In this document: piece after piece, positions 23,121 through 34,157 of the stretch
How positions within the stretch are numbered: position 1 is the stretch's first letter
How the letters are laid out: each line of letters begins with the position of its first letter
Assembly: GCF_963854185.1 (NCBI RefSeq)
Contig: NC_085007.1
Location: 24,462,968 to 24,526,967, forward strand
Source of the DNA: Sardina pilchardus
Lineage: Eukaryota; Chordata; Actinopteri; Clupeiformes; Clupeidae
Length of the DNA stretch: 64,000 nt
Direction of reading: 5' to 3'
Position numbers and translations under genes: made by a program
The notes under the pieces: generated by a model
Told to the model about the DNA's origin: nothing
Databases searched by the model: none
The model's input: the letters and a program-made list of their open reading frames with translations, nothing else

Positions 23121-24565
23121 AAACCGAAATGGAAAAATCTCAGGCCAGATGACCTTACGGTGGGGAAAATCGCCCTAATTTTCAAGGTAAGATTTACTTG
23201 TCTCTGTTTTTTAAAATGCTGAACTTTTTACCTCACGTAGCGTCTACCTATATCTATAGGCTATTTATCCATCACGTCGGTTTACGGTTTCTATCTGCCT
23301 TTAAGCATTTGACCGACGCAATATAGAATAAGCACACTAACCAACACGGCTAACTAAACAACAGCGTTGGGCTGTAGCTTAACTACCAATTTCCAAGTAC
23401 CTTGCCCAACACAGCTAAATAAATCGTTATCCTCAACGCAATTGGTAGTGTAGCAACCTCTTTCTATCTCGTCGCCACAAATTAGGCCTATTACGTTACA
23501 TTAGGTTGGCGCTATGGGTTGTTATTAGCTCAGAACTTTTCCCATCCTGTGCCTACACATATTCAACATAGTTTGCCAATCAGTTTGTTGAAGTTTGAGT
23601 GCTGGAGATACATGATCTAGAGATAGACAATTTGCATTGTTTTGTTTTGTTTTGTGTACTGTCCCATGTCACTCATCTACTGTCCCGTGTACTGTCCCAT
23701 GCCACTCATTTACTGCCCTGAGTACTGTCCTTTGCTCACTTACTGTGCTGTGATAATTGCCAATTGATATAATCCTATCCCCTGAACCTAATCCTAAACA
23801 TAACCCATTTCATCAGCATAGCCCACATAGCACTCTGGGAGTCCACAGTTCGAAACCAGTTCACGTTGTTACAAATATATTTCTTAATTTGTATAACTTC
23901 TTGTATCAATCATTTTCTACAATGTATGATAAACTGTTTGTTATGTAATTATTATTTCTTACTAACTTAGGTTCAGGGACCATCGGTCTTCTTATTGGAC
24001 CAAACCAATGAGGTCTTACTGCCGTCCTCTGATGGCCTTTTTGACCAATACAGAATGGTGCCAGGTGGTCACTATGAGGTCAATGGTGATGGCAGTCCAA
24101 CTCCAAGCCCTCAGCAACCTCCTCAGCCCCACCAGTGCTCCATTTGCTGCCAATGCAGCAGCAGCGGGGCCCCAAATGATGCAGAGGTGAGTTTTGTCTT
24201 ACACTGTATTCACATTATACCTTATGCGGATCGGGGTAGTCCACCCTATCTATAATGAAATGTCTTTGCGCATTCAAGTTTTTATGTAGGCCTACACTCC
24301 ACTTTTTTCAAAAACAAGTTTCTTATTTGAATCGTTAAAATTGCATTCTCCCATAATGTAAGCACTCTCTTGCATTTAGATAATTCCAAAGAGGACTATT
24401 TTTTGTAATGCAGACACGTGTACTCTTTTTCTTAGGAACATCCTGATTGCAGACATAATTGAGGGGAATCCTGTCACAACAAGAACAGTGACAGTAAAAT
24501 TTGCAGATCATGAAGCCACGGTGCCAAGCATCACAGTCAAAGTTAACGAGTCTTTGGGCCAATGA
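23121..24565 (+). pseudogene. Broken multi-exon gene fragment, unrecognised family
   Basis: Exon 1 (to 23186) ends TTTTCAAG at a GTAAGA donor and reads NLRPDDLTVGKIALIFK. A candidate ATG at 23129 lies one base out of frame across an A-run, so one extra A separates start and body. Exon 2 (23971-24186) follows an ACTAACTTAG acceptor, continues in the same phase (VQGPSVFLLDQTNEVLLPSS...), has a proline/glutamine-rich stretch and a cysteine cluster (CSICCQCSS), and ends GAG at a GTGAGT donor. A third open block (24437-24565) follows a TTTTTCTTAG acceptor and reads TVTVKFADHEATVPSITVKV, ending in TGA, but its phase does not match exon 2, so an exon is missing or an indel occurred. No function assigned. 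Either a decayed gene copy or an assembly-damaged gene. Confidence 0.45.
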
Positions 24566-25163
24566 CTCATTGAAATGCATTGATTTTCAATGGACAGCTA
24601 TTGGTTATGGGTCCAAAGTAGCTGTGTAAAGTGTATTCAGCTATCTAACCCCTCAACACCACCACATCCAGTGTCGCACCTGCCACAACATTGGTGGCCG
24701 CCTCGGTCCCTCACAAGTAGGCACACTCCTGTCTACTAGTTCTCTGCAAACCTATGGTGGCATCATGCCTTCAGTGTGCATATTGTACACAATGTAGTTC
24801 TATGCAAACCTATGGTGGCAACATGCTGTGCTTACTGTGCCGTAAAGTGTTACACCTTTCCCTCTCTCTGCCTGTGGGGTGCTCTTGAGCACTAGCCATA
24901 TGGTTATGATATGTATTGTCTTTCGACTTAGGAGGAGCTGCAGTTCTGGCGATCTGCCCCTGATGAGGGCCGTGGCTCTGGGTAGATGGGCTCCAGAATA
25001 TAGTCTGTGTCCTGATGCCTCATTCACACTCTGTCCTGACGTTGCTGGGAGCTGGTTGCGGCTATGCCTATTGCCTTTTCTTTATGCACTACACATTAAT
25101 GACGTGCATGACAGTTATTTTTCTTTCCTCGCAATTCATTTGCTGACTTCTGAAATATTTGTA

Positions 25164-26286
25164 AATAAATTAAGACTTTTATTATTATTTAATCGTTGCC
25201 AACAGTGTCAGTCTCCTTATGTTTCTTACTCTAGTGGGCCAAAGTGTATGTGATATATGGGGGCTCGTCTGGGATCCGTGATGAATTCACACAGAACACA
25301 GTGGTTTACTTGGGTAAAGTGGTAGGGCAGGGGGTGGTGCGGCCTGTGTTGGCCATTGACAGGTTCCCCCCTCCGACTACGAAGAAAGATCTAATGCGTT
25401 TCCTAGGTATGGCTGGGTATTATAATAATTTTTGCTCAAAGCAATGCAAAGTTGTTGTTAAAGGGATATTCCGCCATTTTTGGAAATACGCTCATTTTCC
25501 ACCTCCCCTCGAGCAAAACAATCGATATTTACCTTGTTCCCGTTCATCCAGCCATTCTGTGAGTCTGGCGATACAACTTTTAGCTTCAGCCTAGCATAGA
25601 TCACTGAATCGGATTAGACCATTAGCTTCTCGCCTGCTAGCTTCATGTTTAAAAGTGACTAAGATTTCTGATAATTTTCCCATTTAAAACATGTCTCCTC
25701 TCAAGTTAGAAAGTGCAATAAGACCAACTGAAAATGAAACCTGGCGTTTTTCTAGGCTGATTTGACATGGAACTACACTCTCATCTGGCGTAATAATCAA
25801 GGCAACTTGCAAACGTACCATAGGCGCAGTGATATCGTACGCAGCATCTGAAAATAGTCCCCATAGACATCAAGCAGTAGTAGTGCCAGTAGCTGCAAGT
25901 TGCCTTGATTATTACGCCAGATGAGAATGTAGTTCCATGTCAAATCAGACTAGAAAAACGGCAGGGTTCATTTTCAGTTGGTCTTATTGCACTTTCTAAC
26001 TTGAAAGGACACACGTTTTAAATGGGAAAATTACCAGAAATATTAGTCACTTTTAAACATGAAGCTAGCAGGCGAGAAGCTAATGGTCTAATGCGATTCA
26101 GTGATCTATGCTAGGCTGAAGCTAAAAGTTGTATCGCCAGACTCACAGAATGGCTGGATGAACGGGAACAAAGTAAATATCGATTGTTTTGCTCCAGGGA
26201 AGGTGGAAAATGAGCGTATTTCCACAAATGGCGGAATATCCCTTTAACCTCTGCTCCAGTTTTAGCTGCGCTTAGACTAAGGACCA
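25164..26286 (+). mobile_element. Ty3/gypsy remnant: LTR end, primer-binding site, RT/RNase H junction
   Basis: An AATAAA signal (25164) precedes a primer-binding site, TGGGGGCTCGTCTGGGAT (25258-25275), which matches the tRNA-Pro type with one change. Only about 25 bp later (25301-25445) the frame encodes the end of a gypsy reverse transcriptase (VVYLGK, then RFLGMAGYYNNFC). A TTAA palindrome splits the gene at 25462-26243. Coding resumes just after it with SAPVLAA, the next conserved gypsy block. Gag, protease and most of RT are deleted between primer site and 25301, and integrase is missing downstream. The left LTR boundary is not resolved. Confidence 0.8.
25462..26243. mobile_element. TTAA-flanked long palindrome (AGGGATATTCCGCC ends) inside gypsy
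   Basis: Two arms of about 370 bp are near-perfect inverted copies, closing near 25850 around a short unpaired centre. The tips are AGGGATATTCCGCCAT and its complement. TTAA flanks both ends (25458-25461 and 26244-26247). Open frames inside are mirror images in the two arms and are not genes. The gypsy pol frame runs into it on both sides. Confidence 0.92.
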
Positions 26287-26287
26287 G

Positions 26288-27466
26288 GGGCCTCATGTTC
26301 AAAGACTTGCGTGGAATTCTTACTTAAACATTGCGTACGCGAAAATCTGAAAGAAGCGTACGCACAAAAAATTCAGATGTATGAAACCATGCGTACGCAG
26401 CAATCCACGCAGCTTTCCTTTGTACATCCCACATAACATGAAATTAAGCGCATATGCACAAGCATTATACTCCACCCTCTCTCCTCCCTCAATCACACTC
26501 ATTTTAATATGCTAACTAGAAGGCCACTCAAAACCTCAGACCTCCGCGAAGGCAAAATGGCTTATCCCACAATATTAATGAGAGTAAAAAATCATTTGTG
26601 GATCCATCCGTTCTTGAACATTACAAAATAACTGCAATAATGAATAGGTCATTAAATCACTCGTGTCCGAGTAAGAACACGCACCCATAGTAGAAGTTTA
26701 TCCAGGCTTTGCCACGACGATTTCTGGATCATATTCCTATATTTTGCAAAAGTGTAACAACAATAATGTGAATGCTTACTTGAAGAAAGTCAAAGTAGCC
26801 TATGCAGTCAGTCATGGAAATTGCTTCAATTCGCACTAAGCTATTCACGCGGATCATCTTGTCCCATTTATATTTTGTTTTACTGAAAACTGACGGAAAT
26901 ATGTGAAAACACCCGGAAAATGTTTTAGACATGGACACCACACGACCACACGACCACATTCATCGCAGATTTTGAGGAAGGAAAGCTCTTCGAAATCTGA
27001 AATGTTTGATAAGCAAGTGAATAATCATGTATGGAACTAAATATAGGCACTATCTCTATACGTTTCACTTTAGGCTACCTAATTCTTGATATCCTATCCT
27101 CTGATAAGACTAGTTTTAATTGCAGATATAGGCTGTTGCATAGTTTGGTACTATAACGCATGTTACATGGCCAATTATTTAGAAACATATGCCTATTTCG
27201 AAGTCCTATTTTAATAGCCCACATTTCACAATATGCTGTGCAAATAAAGGCCTTGATTCGTGATCAACTAATGTTGTTTCGCTGCATTGCCTCTATGTGT
27301 CGCCAACTGACGATACACACTGGAAATGTGCGTACGCCAGGCATGAAGCTTGCGTGGAGGACCGCACATTCTCACGTTCAAGTCAGTCTTTGTACATTCG
27401 GACGTGAGCGTGAGAGTCAGCGTACGCAGCATTTTTGTGCGTACGCAAGCTTTGTACATGAGGCCC
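26288..27466. mobile_element. GGCC-ended non-autonomous DNA transposon
   Basis: The left end GGGCCTCATGTTCAAAG and right end CTTTGTACATGAGGCCC are inverted repeats, with subterminal GCGTACGC motifs repeated near both ends. The duplication can be read as CAG outside GGGCC or as CCAGG outside GGCC. No transposase. It lies between the gypsy remnant and an ISL2EU-type transposase. The same end type appears at 36244-37097 and 50413-51390. Confidence 0.85.
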
Positions 27467-27504
27467 CAGGTGTTCATGATCCTAAAGAAGGTTCCCAGGA
27501 CTAT

Positions 27505-28110
27505 CCACACCTGCACATCGCCCAGCTTTTCATGTGCAGCACTAACACCATCAGCAATGCAGTGGCAACAATGCTCACAAAGTGCTGTTTGTGAATAATG
27601 TGAACTGCACCCAGTAGTCAGGATAAACCAGGCCAACATGCCTGCGTCATTCCTGCCTTCAGCTTTCAACTGCAGGATGATTGTTGACTGCACAGACATC
27701 TGTGTTACAACACCATGTCAGCTGGACCAGGCCAAGCTGACATATTCAACATACAGAGGGATGCATTCTTTTAAAATTATAATTTCAGTGGCCCCAAATG
27801 GTGCAGCATTCATTGTGCAGCAGTCTGGCATTTTGTCACACCTGGTTACTGGGGACCTTATTTTGGCAGACAAGGGGTTCCTGATATCAGACGTCGTGCC
27901 TGAGGGGGGTCACTGTCAACATACCACCCTTCCTCAATAAAGGGAGGTTTCCAGAGAGTGAGATCTGGGCAACAAGGGAGATTGCCAAGAACAGGATCCA
28001 TGTGGAGAGGGCGAATTGAATTAAAGAATTGAAAAGGAAAAAGTGGGTTCCTAGCAAGAAGAAGCAATCTGAGGATGCTAAAAAGCTGAAAAAACAGTGG
28101 TCTGACAGGA
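27505..28110 (+). pseudogene. ISL2EU/Harbinger-type transposase (DDE_Tnp_4), frameshifted
   Basis: The order of motifs matches DDE_Tnp_4 transposases of the ISL2EU branch. A helix-turn-helix-like stretch (LFMCSTNTISNAVATML) comes first. Then RMIVDCTDICV with the first catalytic Asp at 27686-27688, followed by the YSTYRGMHSFK and VAPNGA blocks. ILADKGF has the second Asp at 27869-27871. NIPPFLNKGRF and RIHVERAN follow, with the final Glu at 28005-28007. Asp-Asp-Glu are all kept. An extra G in the run near 27902 shifts the frame before the last block, a TGA lies at 28017, and a stop near 27592 separates the first block. Inactive as it stands. Confidence 0.85.
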
Positions 28111-28319
28111 GACGATGAAGAGGCAGAGAGGTCAACAACAAAACACATTAGTTGTAGAAAGGGCAGTCCAAGAGATGGAAGGTAAGCCGGGATGCCAGCC
28201 GAGAAGAGCCAACTGCAGACAGCAATGTGTCCCGCACTCCCACAAAAGAGCCGGAGACAACTGGACATCTCATGCAGGAGCACCGGTAACTGGAGAAAAA
28301 GATTAGGTGGAGGAGACTA

Positions 28320-29823
28320 AAGCCTACCTTACATTGACAGACTTTGCAAAGATTTGGAAAAGATTTTTGAAAGACTACAGTCTCAGACCCTCTCACATCT
28401 AAAGACAATTCATTGAGTTTTTAGTCACAGTCTAGTCACAGGCCAGTCTCAGATTAGGATTTTGCAAAGACTGTGGGTCACTATTTACAAGACTGCTGCT
28501 AGATTCCTTCAAATTATTTCCATCGTGCAATAGGCTACACGTCATCATTAACTCATTAACTGCCATTGACGTCTTTAGACGTCAATTGCGTTTTTCAATG
28601 GGGAGGGCTCATGGGTGAGCTTGGGAACGATCTGGCAGAGTTTCAGGCTTGTAAACAGACTGTAATAGCGATCCGAACCGCTAGATCACAGCAGTGTCAT
28701 TTGGATGATTATCTGCCTGCAGAGTATCTGCCTGTAGAGTGCACATGTAGACATGCAACAAGCTAGCACTGAAGATCGACCACAGTGGATCTAGTTTGCA
28801 CGCGGTGCAGGGAATAAATATGCTTACTTCTTACATCAAGGATGGAAAACATGTGAACGGTATGATCCATTTACATTGGATATTGCTGTTTAGACTAACA
28901 ACAACTTTGCTAGTGCTAGCTTGCTAAGTCTACCGTCCTGTTCAGAGTCTTTAGCGACCATCAGAGTCCCTAGCAACCTTGACGAGACTGACGAGATAAC
29001 AGTGCAATCGTGGTTGACATACTACTGAAACGCTAACGTTAAAAAGTTGATTTTCACAAAAAGATCGTTTTCTCCATTTTTTGGTCAGAAACAGGTGTTT
29101 TTAGCCAAACTAACCCATGTTCTACTGACGATTACTAAAGAACGAAAAACGAAACAAACCGTTTTTTCCTGGTGAAAGAAGAGAGTCTACTCTTTCATTT
29201 GGTACCTTCAGTGTTTACATAGTCATAAATCTCACCGTTCGGTGGATCTTGAAAAAACAGTCAAAATGCTGTAAAACGTCTGGCAGTATGGAGCGCTCTG
29301 CACTGAAAATGGCTGGCAGCCAATGAGTTAACAGGAAATCACATGATAGCCTACTCATATCAAAGTATTTTTTTTCGCGTTTCTGCAGCATTGTTTGATG
29401 TGTGACATCACTAACAGATATAGAGTTGTTATATCTCGTAGAATAATCTCGTAATAAATTATAAGAAATGAAATAACAAATAATCATATAGGCTACAGCT
29501 GTCGCCTATTTTGCCCCTTCCTGTTTTCGTGTTCGCGAGAGGTTACTATTGGTTTTTAATGTTCACGTCACTATTTGCATGAGCCACGACTGAAAAGACT
29601 TCCGATAATATCAAACATGTTTGATATTGTCGTAACGGCAAAACTAGAGAAAGACTGCCTCCGACGGACTTAAAACCGCTAAGATTGGCACCTTACACTA
29701 AACGATTTAGATGACAGGAGCGCGCTGCGATTCTAGCACAACTCTCAAGATTTCCGCCCGATTTTGGAAATTTAGTCGCCGACTGTTAAAACAGGCCAAA
29801 ATCGTGCAATGTAAGCCAGCCTT
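28320..29823. mobile_element. 721-bp inverted-repeat element, copy B (inverted, with insertion)
   Basis: This is the reverse complement of the 20609-21329 element from end to end, interrupted by a TTAA-flanked insertion at 28552-29327. TA dinucleotides lie outside both ends (28318-28319 and 29824-29825). Confidence 0.85.
28552..29327. mobile_element. TTAA-flanked element (CTCATTAACTGCC ends) nested in copy B
   Basis: TTAA lies on both sides (28548-28551 and 29328-29331). The ends CTCATTAACTGCC and GGCAGCCAATGAG are inverted with two mismatches. Copies A and D of the host element lack this sequence and give the near-empty site CGTCATCA...CAGGAA. 776 bp, non-coding. Confidence 0.88.
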
Positions 29824-30690
29824 TAGTCGGAGGCCATGCGCCACTGAGCAGTGCCGCGAGGGATCCAGGCTGCTCCACAAGGCCCTGAGTGCAGCCGCTC
29901 AGGTTGCATAGAGTTGCCGTGACGATAACACTCAAGGATGGAGGAAGATCCTCGGCCAGTGAGATTATCCTGGTGAAGGCCACCCAAGATAGGTACTGTT
30001 CACTAATCATCTATTCAACTACAATAAATCAATATATTTCAAATAAATATATTCTAAAAATAAACATACACTTGTCAGCGCAGTTTCCCGCTGTAAATTC
30101 TAGTTGATTTTATGTTTTGTAGCCAAGTAGGCTATGTTTGAGCTAGCCTGCTAACGCTAACTTATCTTCACCCATGAAAACCTTAAGTAATGATAGAAAC
30201 ACATTTTCTACTGGGGAAATAGAAGAAGCTAGTGAGGTCATTGAGGTGTAGTTGACCCTTACAATAAAATATCAAATATGGCCCCACATCACTATGGAGG
30301 TAGATTTGTCTCTTTATTATTCAATCATAAAAAAGTGTGCTTCAATCTAAAACTATATCTTCAATTTAAAAAAACTATATCTTCAATTAAAAAAAAACAT
30401 TCTCTTCTGTCAAAGAAAACACATTCATTCAAAGAAAAAAAGTATTTGAATGCAAAAAAAAGTCCAAAATTGGTGGTATATTATTTAAATTTACCATCAC
30501 AGATTCACTCGGCAGTCAATTTTGAGTGAACTTGTTTGTATTAGCTAGCTTCTAGGCACTAACGTTAGCGTTACCTCAGGCAATATCAGTGTCCCTAGCT
30601 GCTAGCTAGGAAGAGTCACATAGAGTCTGATCACTAAAAATGATTCCTGTAAAAATATTTAAACGATGACATTTTCTTTATTGTTGCAGA

Positions 30691-30844
30691 TCAAAACACA
30701 CACAAAAGTGTGCTCTGAGCACTTCTTGCCAGACTGCCTTTTAAAAACGAAGACTGGTATCACCAAGCTGAAAGAGGGTGCGGTGCCAACGGTGTTTGCA
30801 TGGACTTCGTCTAGACAAGAGAGGGTCGTAGTTAGAACGGCAAG
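30691..30844 (+). pseudogene. THAP zinc-finger C-terminal exon
   Basis: After a TTGTTGCAG acceptor the exon reads KVCSEHFLPDCLL...KLKEGAVPTVFAW, and a GTAGTG donor-like site follows at 30845. The C-x2-H pair and the AVPTVF box are the second half of the C2CH THAP DNA-binding module. The first half (C-x2-4-C) should lie in an upstream exon that I cannot find. THAP modules occur in host regulators and in DNA transposases, including P-like and DDE_Tnp_4-associated proteins. With an ISL2EU transposase 2.6 kb upstream, a transposon origin is likely but unproven. Called a pseudogene because the module is incomplete. Confidence 0.6.
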
Positions 30845-31000
30845 GTAGTGTTAGATGAGTGAATTTACTAGTTTGTAATGCATTTATTAACTGTGTAGTG
30901 ACATTATTTATCTGCTGATTATTTCCAGTAATGTTTCCACGGACGTCGTTGATGGTGTGAATGTGTTGAGGTATGTAAAGGTGTAATTGGTTACAGCAGC

Positions 31001-31030
31001 GTTTCTCAAACTGTGGGGCGCGCCAGGTGG
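31001..31030 (+). mobile_element. hAT-type terminus fragment
   Basis: CAGCGTTTCTCAAACTGTGG resembles the outer end of vertebrate hAT elements. It runs straight into the TTAA-family element at 31031. No matching other end is identified. Confidence 0.4.
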
Positions 31031-31431
31031 GTCCGTACCTTTCCGGAAATATTATTAACGTGTTGTTAAAGCGTTGCCAGCTGCAGCAGCGACATTTCCG
31101 GAAAGGTACTGACTCGATTAAATTCATTCTGGACTCTATCCGACCACATAAAGACGTGGGGATACTTCGGTTTGGCTTTAGGGACCCTCTACTCACTACC
31201 ACATAAGTGTATTGTTGTTTGGAACAGTAGAAGAGGTATAAAAATAGCGTTTTGTACCGGCGAAAGGACGTGCCCCGGTCACTTCCAGGCTAACGAGTTT
31301 TGGCTAAAAACGGTGAACTCGAACTTTCTCAAAATACATCCGAATGCAATGATTTTGGTGTCAACTCAACGTATGTACTCCCAATAGTCCGAAAAATTGA
31401 TCTAAAGTGCATTTCACTCCGGATTATCCCT
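31031..31431. mobile_element. One-armed copy of a TTAA palindrome family (copy 1)
   Basis: The right tip CACTCCGGATTATCCCT abuts TTAA (31432-31435). The left part carries a hairpin between two copies of the TTTCCGGAAA box. The long arm (about 31130-31431) matches 33594-33900 inverted and 42538-42844 directly. Confidence 0.75.
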
Positions 31432-31868
31432 TTAATATAAAACAATTCTCCCCCGGGAACATTGTGCTGTTTAAGATGCAATCTCAACGTTTGAGAAAGA
31501 ATTCGTTGGAGTCCTCATCATATTTTCATAACAAATAAAGCTTTAAAAACATGAATGCATTTCAGGTGCCACTCTAATCGATAATGGATTAATCCAACAC
31601 TATTCGTCAGATTTGCAGTTAGCATGAAATCGTTGTGTGCCTGCCTGGGACTATGGCTAGCTCTTCCACCCGGTTTACCCTGTACAGTGTTTTTTAAAAG
31701 CCTGTTGACTGTTGGACTCAGAGGCGTCGTTAGACCTGGGCATTCGGGGCTATAGCCCCGGATGTATTGGGGATAGCCCCGGATCTCCGTGCCTTACAAA
31801 ATGATGAAAATCGCCAGAGTTTTTTTTTTTTATTAAGGTTCAAATTGAATGCCACGGTCAGCAGCCCC

Positions 31869-31913
31869 TAGCCTGACGTGATTGCCGCTAGTGGCGTCTA
31901 AATTTCTAGGCTA
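31869..31913. mobile_element. 45-bp tip-only derivative of the TAGCCT family
   Basis: TAGCCTGACG joined within 45 bp to GGCGTCTAAATTTCTAGGCTA reproduces both termini of the 7620-8041 element with almost all the interior deleted. No target duplication is visible. Confidence 0.6.
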
Positions 31914-32109
31914 TTTCTTAGCAGTCACAACTTAGCCTGAGAGCCAGAAACACAGGCACAACTGCAATATTGTTACTCTTGTTCGCTGACGTTCCATGGA
32001 GTCGGAATAAATTGTTGCAAATGCGACATCAGTGTTCCATGTGTGACCTGGCGTTATATAAAGCCCTTTTTTTTAAATATAGTTCCGACTACGCCATGAG
32101 GCATTACCC

Positions 32110-33541
32110 ACAAAACACACAGGTTGGTAGTGTTAATTACCTCAAAAACAAGGAGGACAGAGACGTGGATACAAGTGCATAACTTTTATTTAAGATAATC
32201 CAATCGAGGGATGTCACTTATTGAGCTGAAAGAGAAACCATTAATTGCAAATAGCTTTATTAAGAAGATTCAATTTGGGAACACAATATGCCGTTTAAAA
32301 TACAAAATCTGTTATGGTTATTGGGGCCTCGGGTCCCCAGGGGGGTCTAAGAGGGGATTGGCTGGCTATTTAAATACTAAGGGAGGCCTACTGCCAGAGA
32401 CTCACCACCACCCGTGTCTGTCACTGCAAATCTCAATACTGCAAATCTCACAACTGCAAAGTAAGGAAGACAAAAAGATTGAACACACGCACACGCTGCA
32501 AGTCTTCAACACCACACTGTGTAAAGAAAGAAAGAGAATCCCTTTGCACTCTGCTAAAGCCAGACCGATCGCCCTCCACAGGCCCCACTGGGAAGCTATG
32601 GAAGGGATAATTGAGATAATTGAACTGATATGCAGGCAGCTTGGATGACAGTTGGTTTAGCTTATAAAACACAATACATCAATTAATCAAATACATCAAA
32701 ATTAGGAAAAGGGCACGAGCACTCCAAGGTTAGCTTTTTCACAAGACAACCAGTAAAAGAAAAGACACAAAAAGAATCAAACCAAACAAAACGAAAATAC
32801 ACAAACACTGACCTCTACTGACACCAAATGGACATACACAATGAAAATAAAGAAAATAAACTAGTACGTTAGACTAACAGACAAATAATTAAACATCCAC
32901 GCCAACGAACAGACAAACAGACAACCAAACAAAGACAGACAAGCACAGACGAACACACCAAAGAAAACAACCTAAGCCCAGACAGCTGCACGAGCTAGTT
33001 GTAGCCTAGTACAGCGAGCAGCCACGTAGAACAAGAAACATACGCTGCGGACGGAGCAACGCAGACGAAGAGATGCATCAATTGTAAACATAAGCACCGG
33101 CAAAACAGCAGTGGCTTCCGAGTAAGGCCTCTTGTGAACGTTGCTATTTTCAACTACGGTGACGGCTGCACATAAGCATTGACCTCCGGAGGTGCTGCAC
33201 AATGCTCACGCCACCCACTCCTACTTCCGTGTGATGTACAAACAAGCAAGCGAGCCAGACGCACTCAGTCGGATAAAGATAAACTCCACAAACAATCCTT
33301 AGCCACACACAAATGGGGCAAATGCACAGAGCCGATTCTTTTAGCTATTGCAATGACCAGCAACGAGACGACACAGCAGCCCAAACGCGACCGAGCAAAC
33401 CACTCCACTTCGATACCGGTGTGAAGATTATATACAGCAGAAGTGATTAGCCAACAATCACCAGGAGGCGCAGGAAGTTACGCAGTAGAGCAAGAGGGCG
33501 TTACCCAAACGTATGCAGCTTTCACCTCTCCCGGCTACACA
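32110..33541 (-). mobile_element. Candidate LTR in minus orientation
   Basis: On the minus strand there is a TATATA box (33429-33434) and, about 1.24 kb later, an AATAAA signal (complement of 32185-32190), a promoter to poly(A) layout similar to the LTR at 44026. A TGTGTAGCC start would lie near 33541. The interior is A/C-rich with many CAAA/CAGA words. I found neither clean ends nor a target duplication, so this is tentative. Confidence 0.3.
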
Positions 33542-33593
33542 TGCTTCCCCCCTCTGTCGGGCTGACTGCCAGCCTCCAACTCGCTAACTTTAA

Positions 33594-34010
33594 AGGCATA
33601 ATCCGGAGTGAAATGCACTTTTAGATCAATTTTTCGGACTATTGGGAGTACATACGTTGAGTTGACACCAAAATCATGTCATTCGGATGTATTTTGAGAA
33701 TGTTCGAGTTCACCGTTTTTAGCCAAAACTCGTTAGCCTGGAAGTGACCGGGGCAAGTCCTTTAGCCGCTACAAAACGCTATTTTTATACCTCTTCTACT
33801 GTTCCAAACAACACTACACTTACGTGGTAGTGAGTAGAGGGTCCCTAAAGCCAAACCGAAGTATCCCCACGTCTTTATGTGGTCGGATAGAGTCCAGAAT
33901 GAATATAATCTAGTCCGTACCTTTCCGGAAATGTTATTAAAATGTTGCTAACGCGTTGCTAGCTGCAGCAGCGACATTTCCGGAAAGGTACTGACTCGAT
34001 TAAATTAATT
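33594..34010. mobile_element. One-armed copy of a TTAA palindrome family (copy 2, inverted)
   Basis: TTAA (33590-33593) abuts AGGCATAATCCGGAGTG. The arm runs to about 33900 and is followed by the TTTCCGGAAA hairpin (33917-33990). It joins directly to the first Helitron-like unit at 34011. Confidence 0.75.
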
Positions 34011-34157
34011 ACAGTGCATGAAAATGCACTGTACTGTTCTTCCTATTCTTCTTATTATTACAGTGCATGAAAATGCACTGTACTGTTCTTCCTATTCTTC
34101 TTATTATTACAGTGCATGAAAATGCACTGTACTGTTCTTCCTAGTCTTCTTCAACTT
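34011..34157 (+). repeat. Triplicated 49-bp left tip of unit 1
   Basis: The sequence beginning ACAGTGCATGAAAATGCACT is repeated at 34011, 34060 and 34109, with exact 49-bp spacing and one late difference (CCTATT versus CCTAGT). Confidence 0.95.

Noticed and set aside
25244..26302. Matching open frames ending near 25594 and at 26111-26302
   Set aside because: They are mirror images produced by the two palindrome arms. Only the gypsy part (25301-25445 and about 26247-26280) is real coding remnant.
27268..28408. Long minus-strand frames (about 140 residues) over 27268-27699 and 27858-28283
   Set aside because: They are shadows opposite the ISL2EU transposase, which has recognisable motifs on the plus strand.
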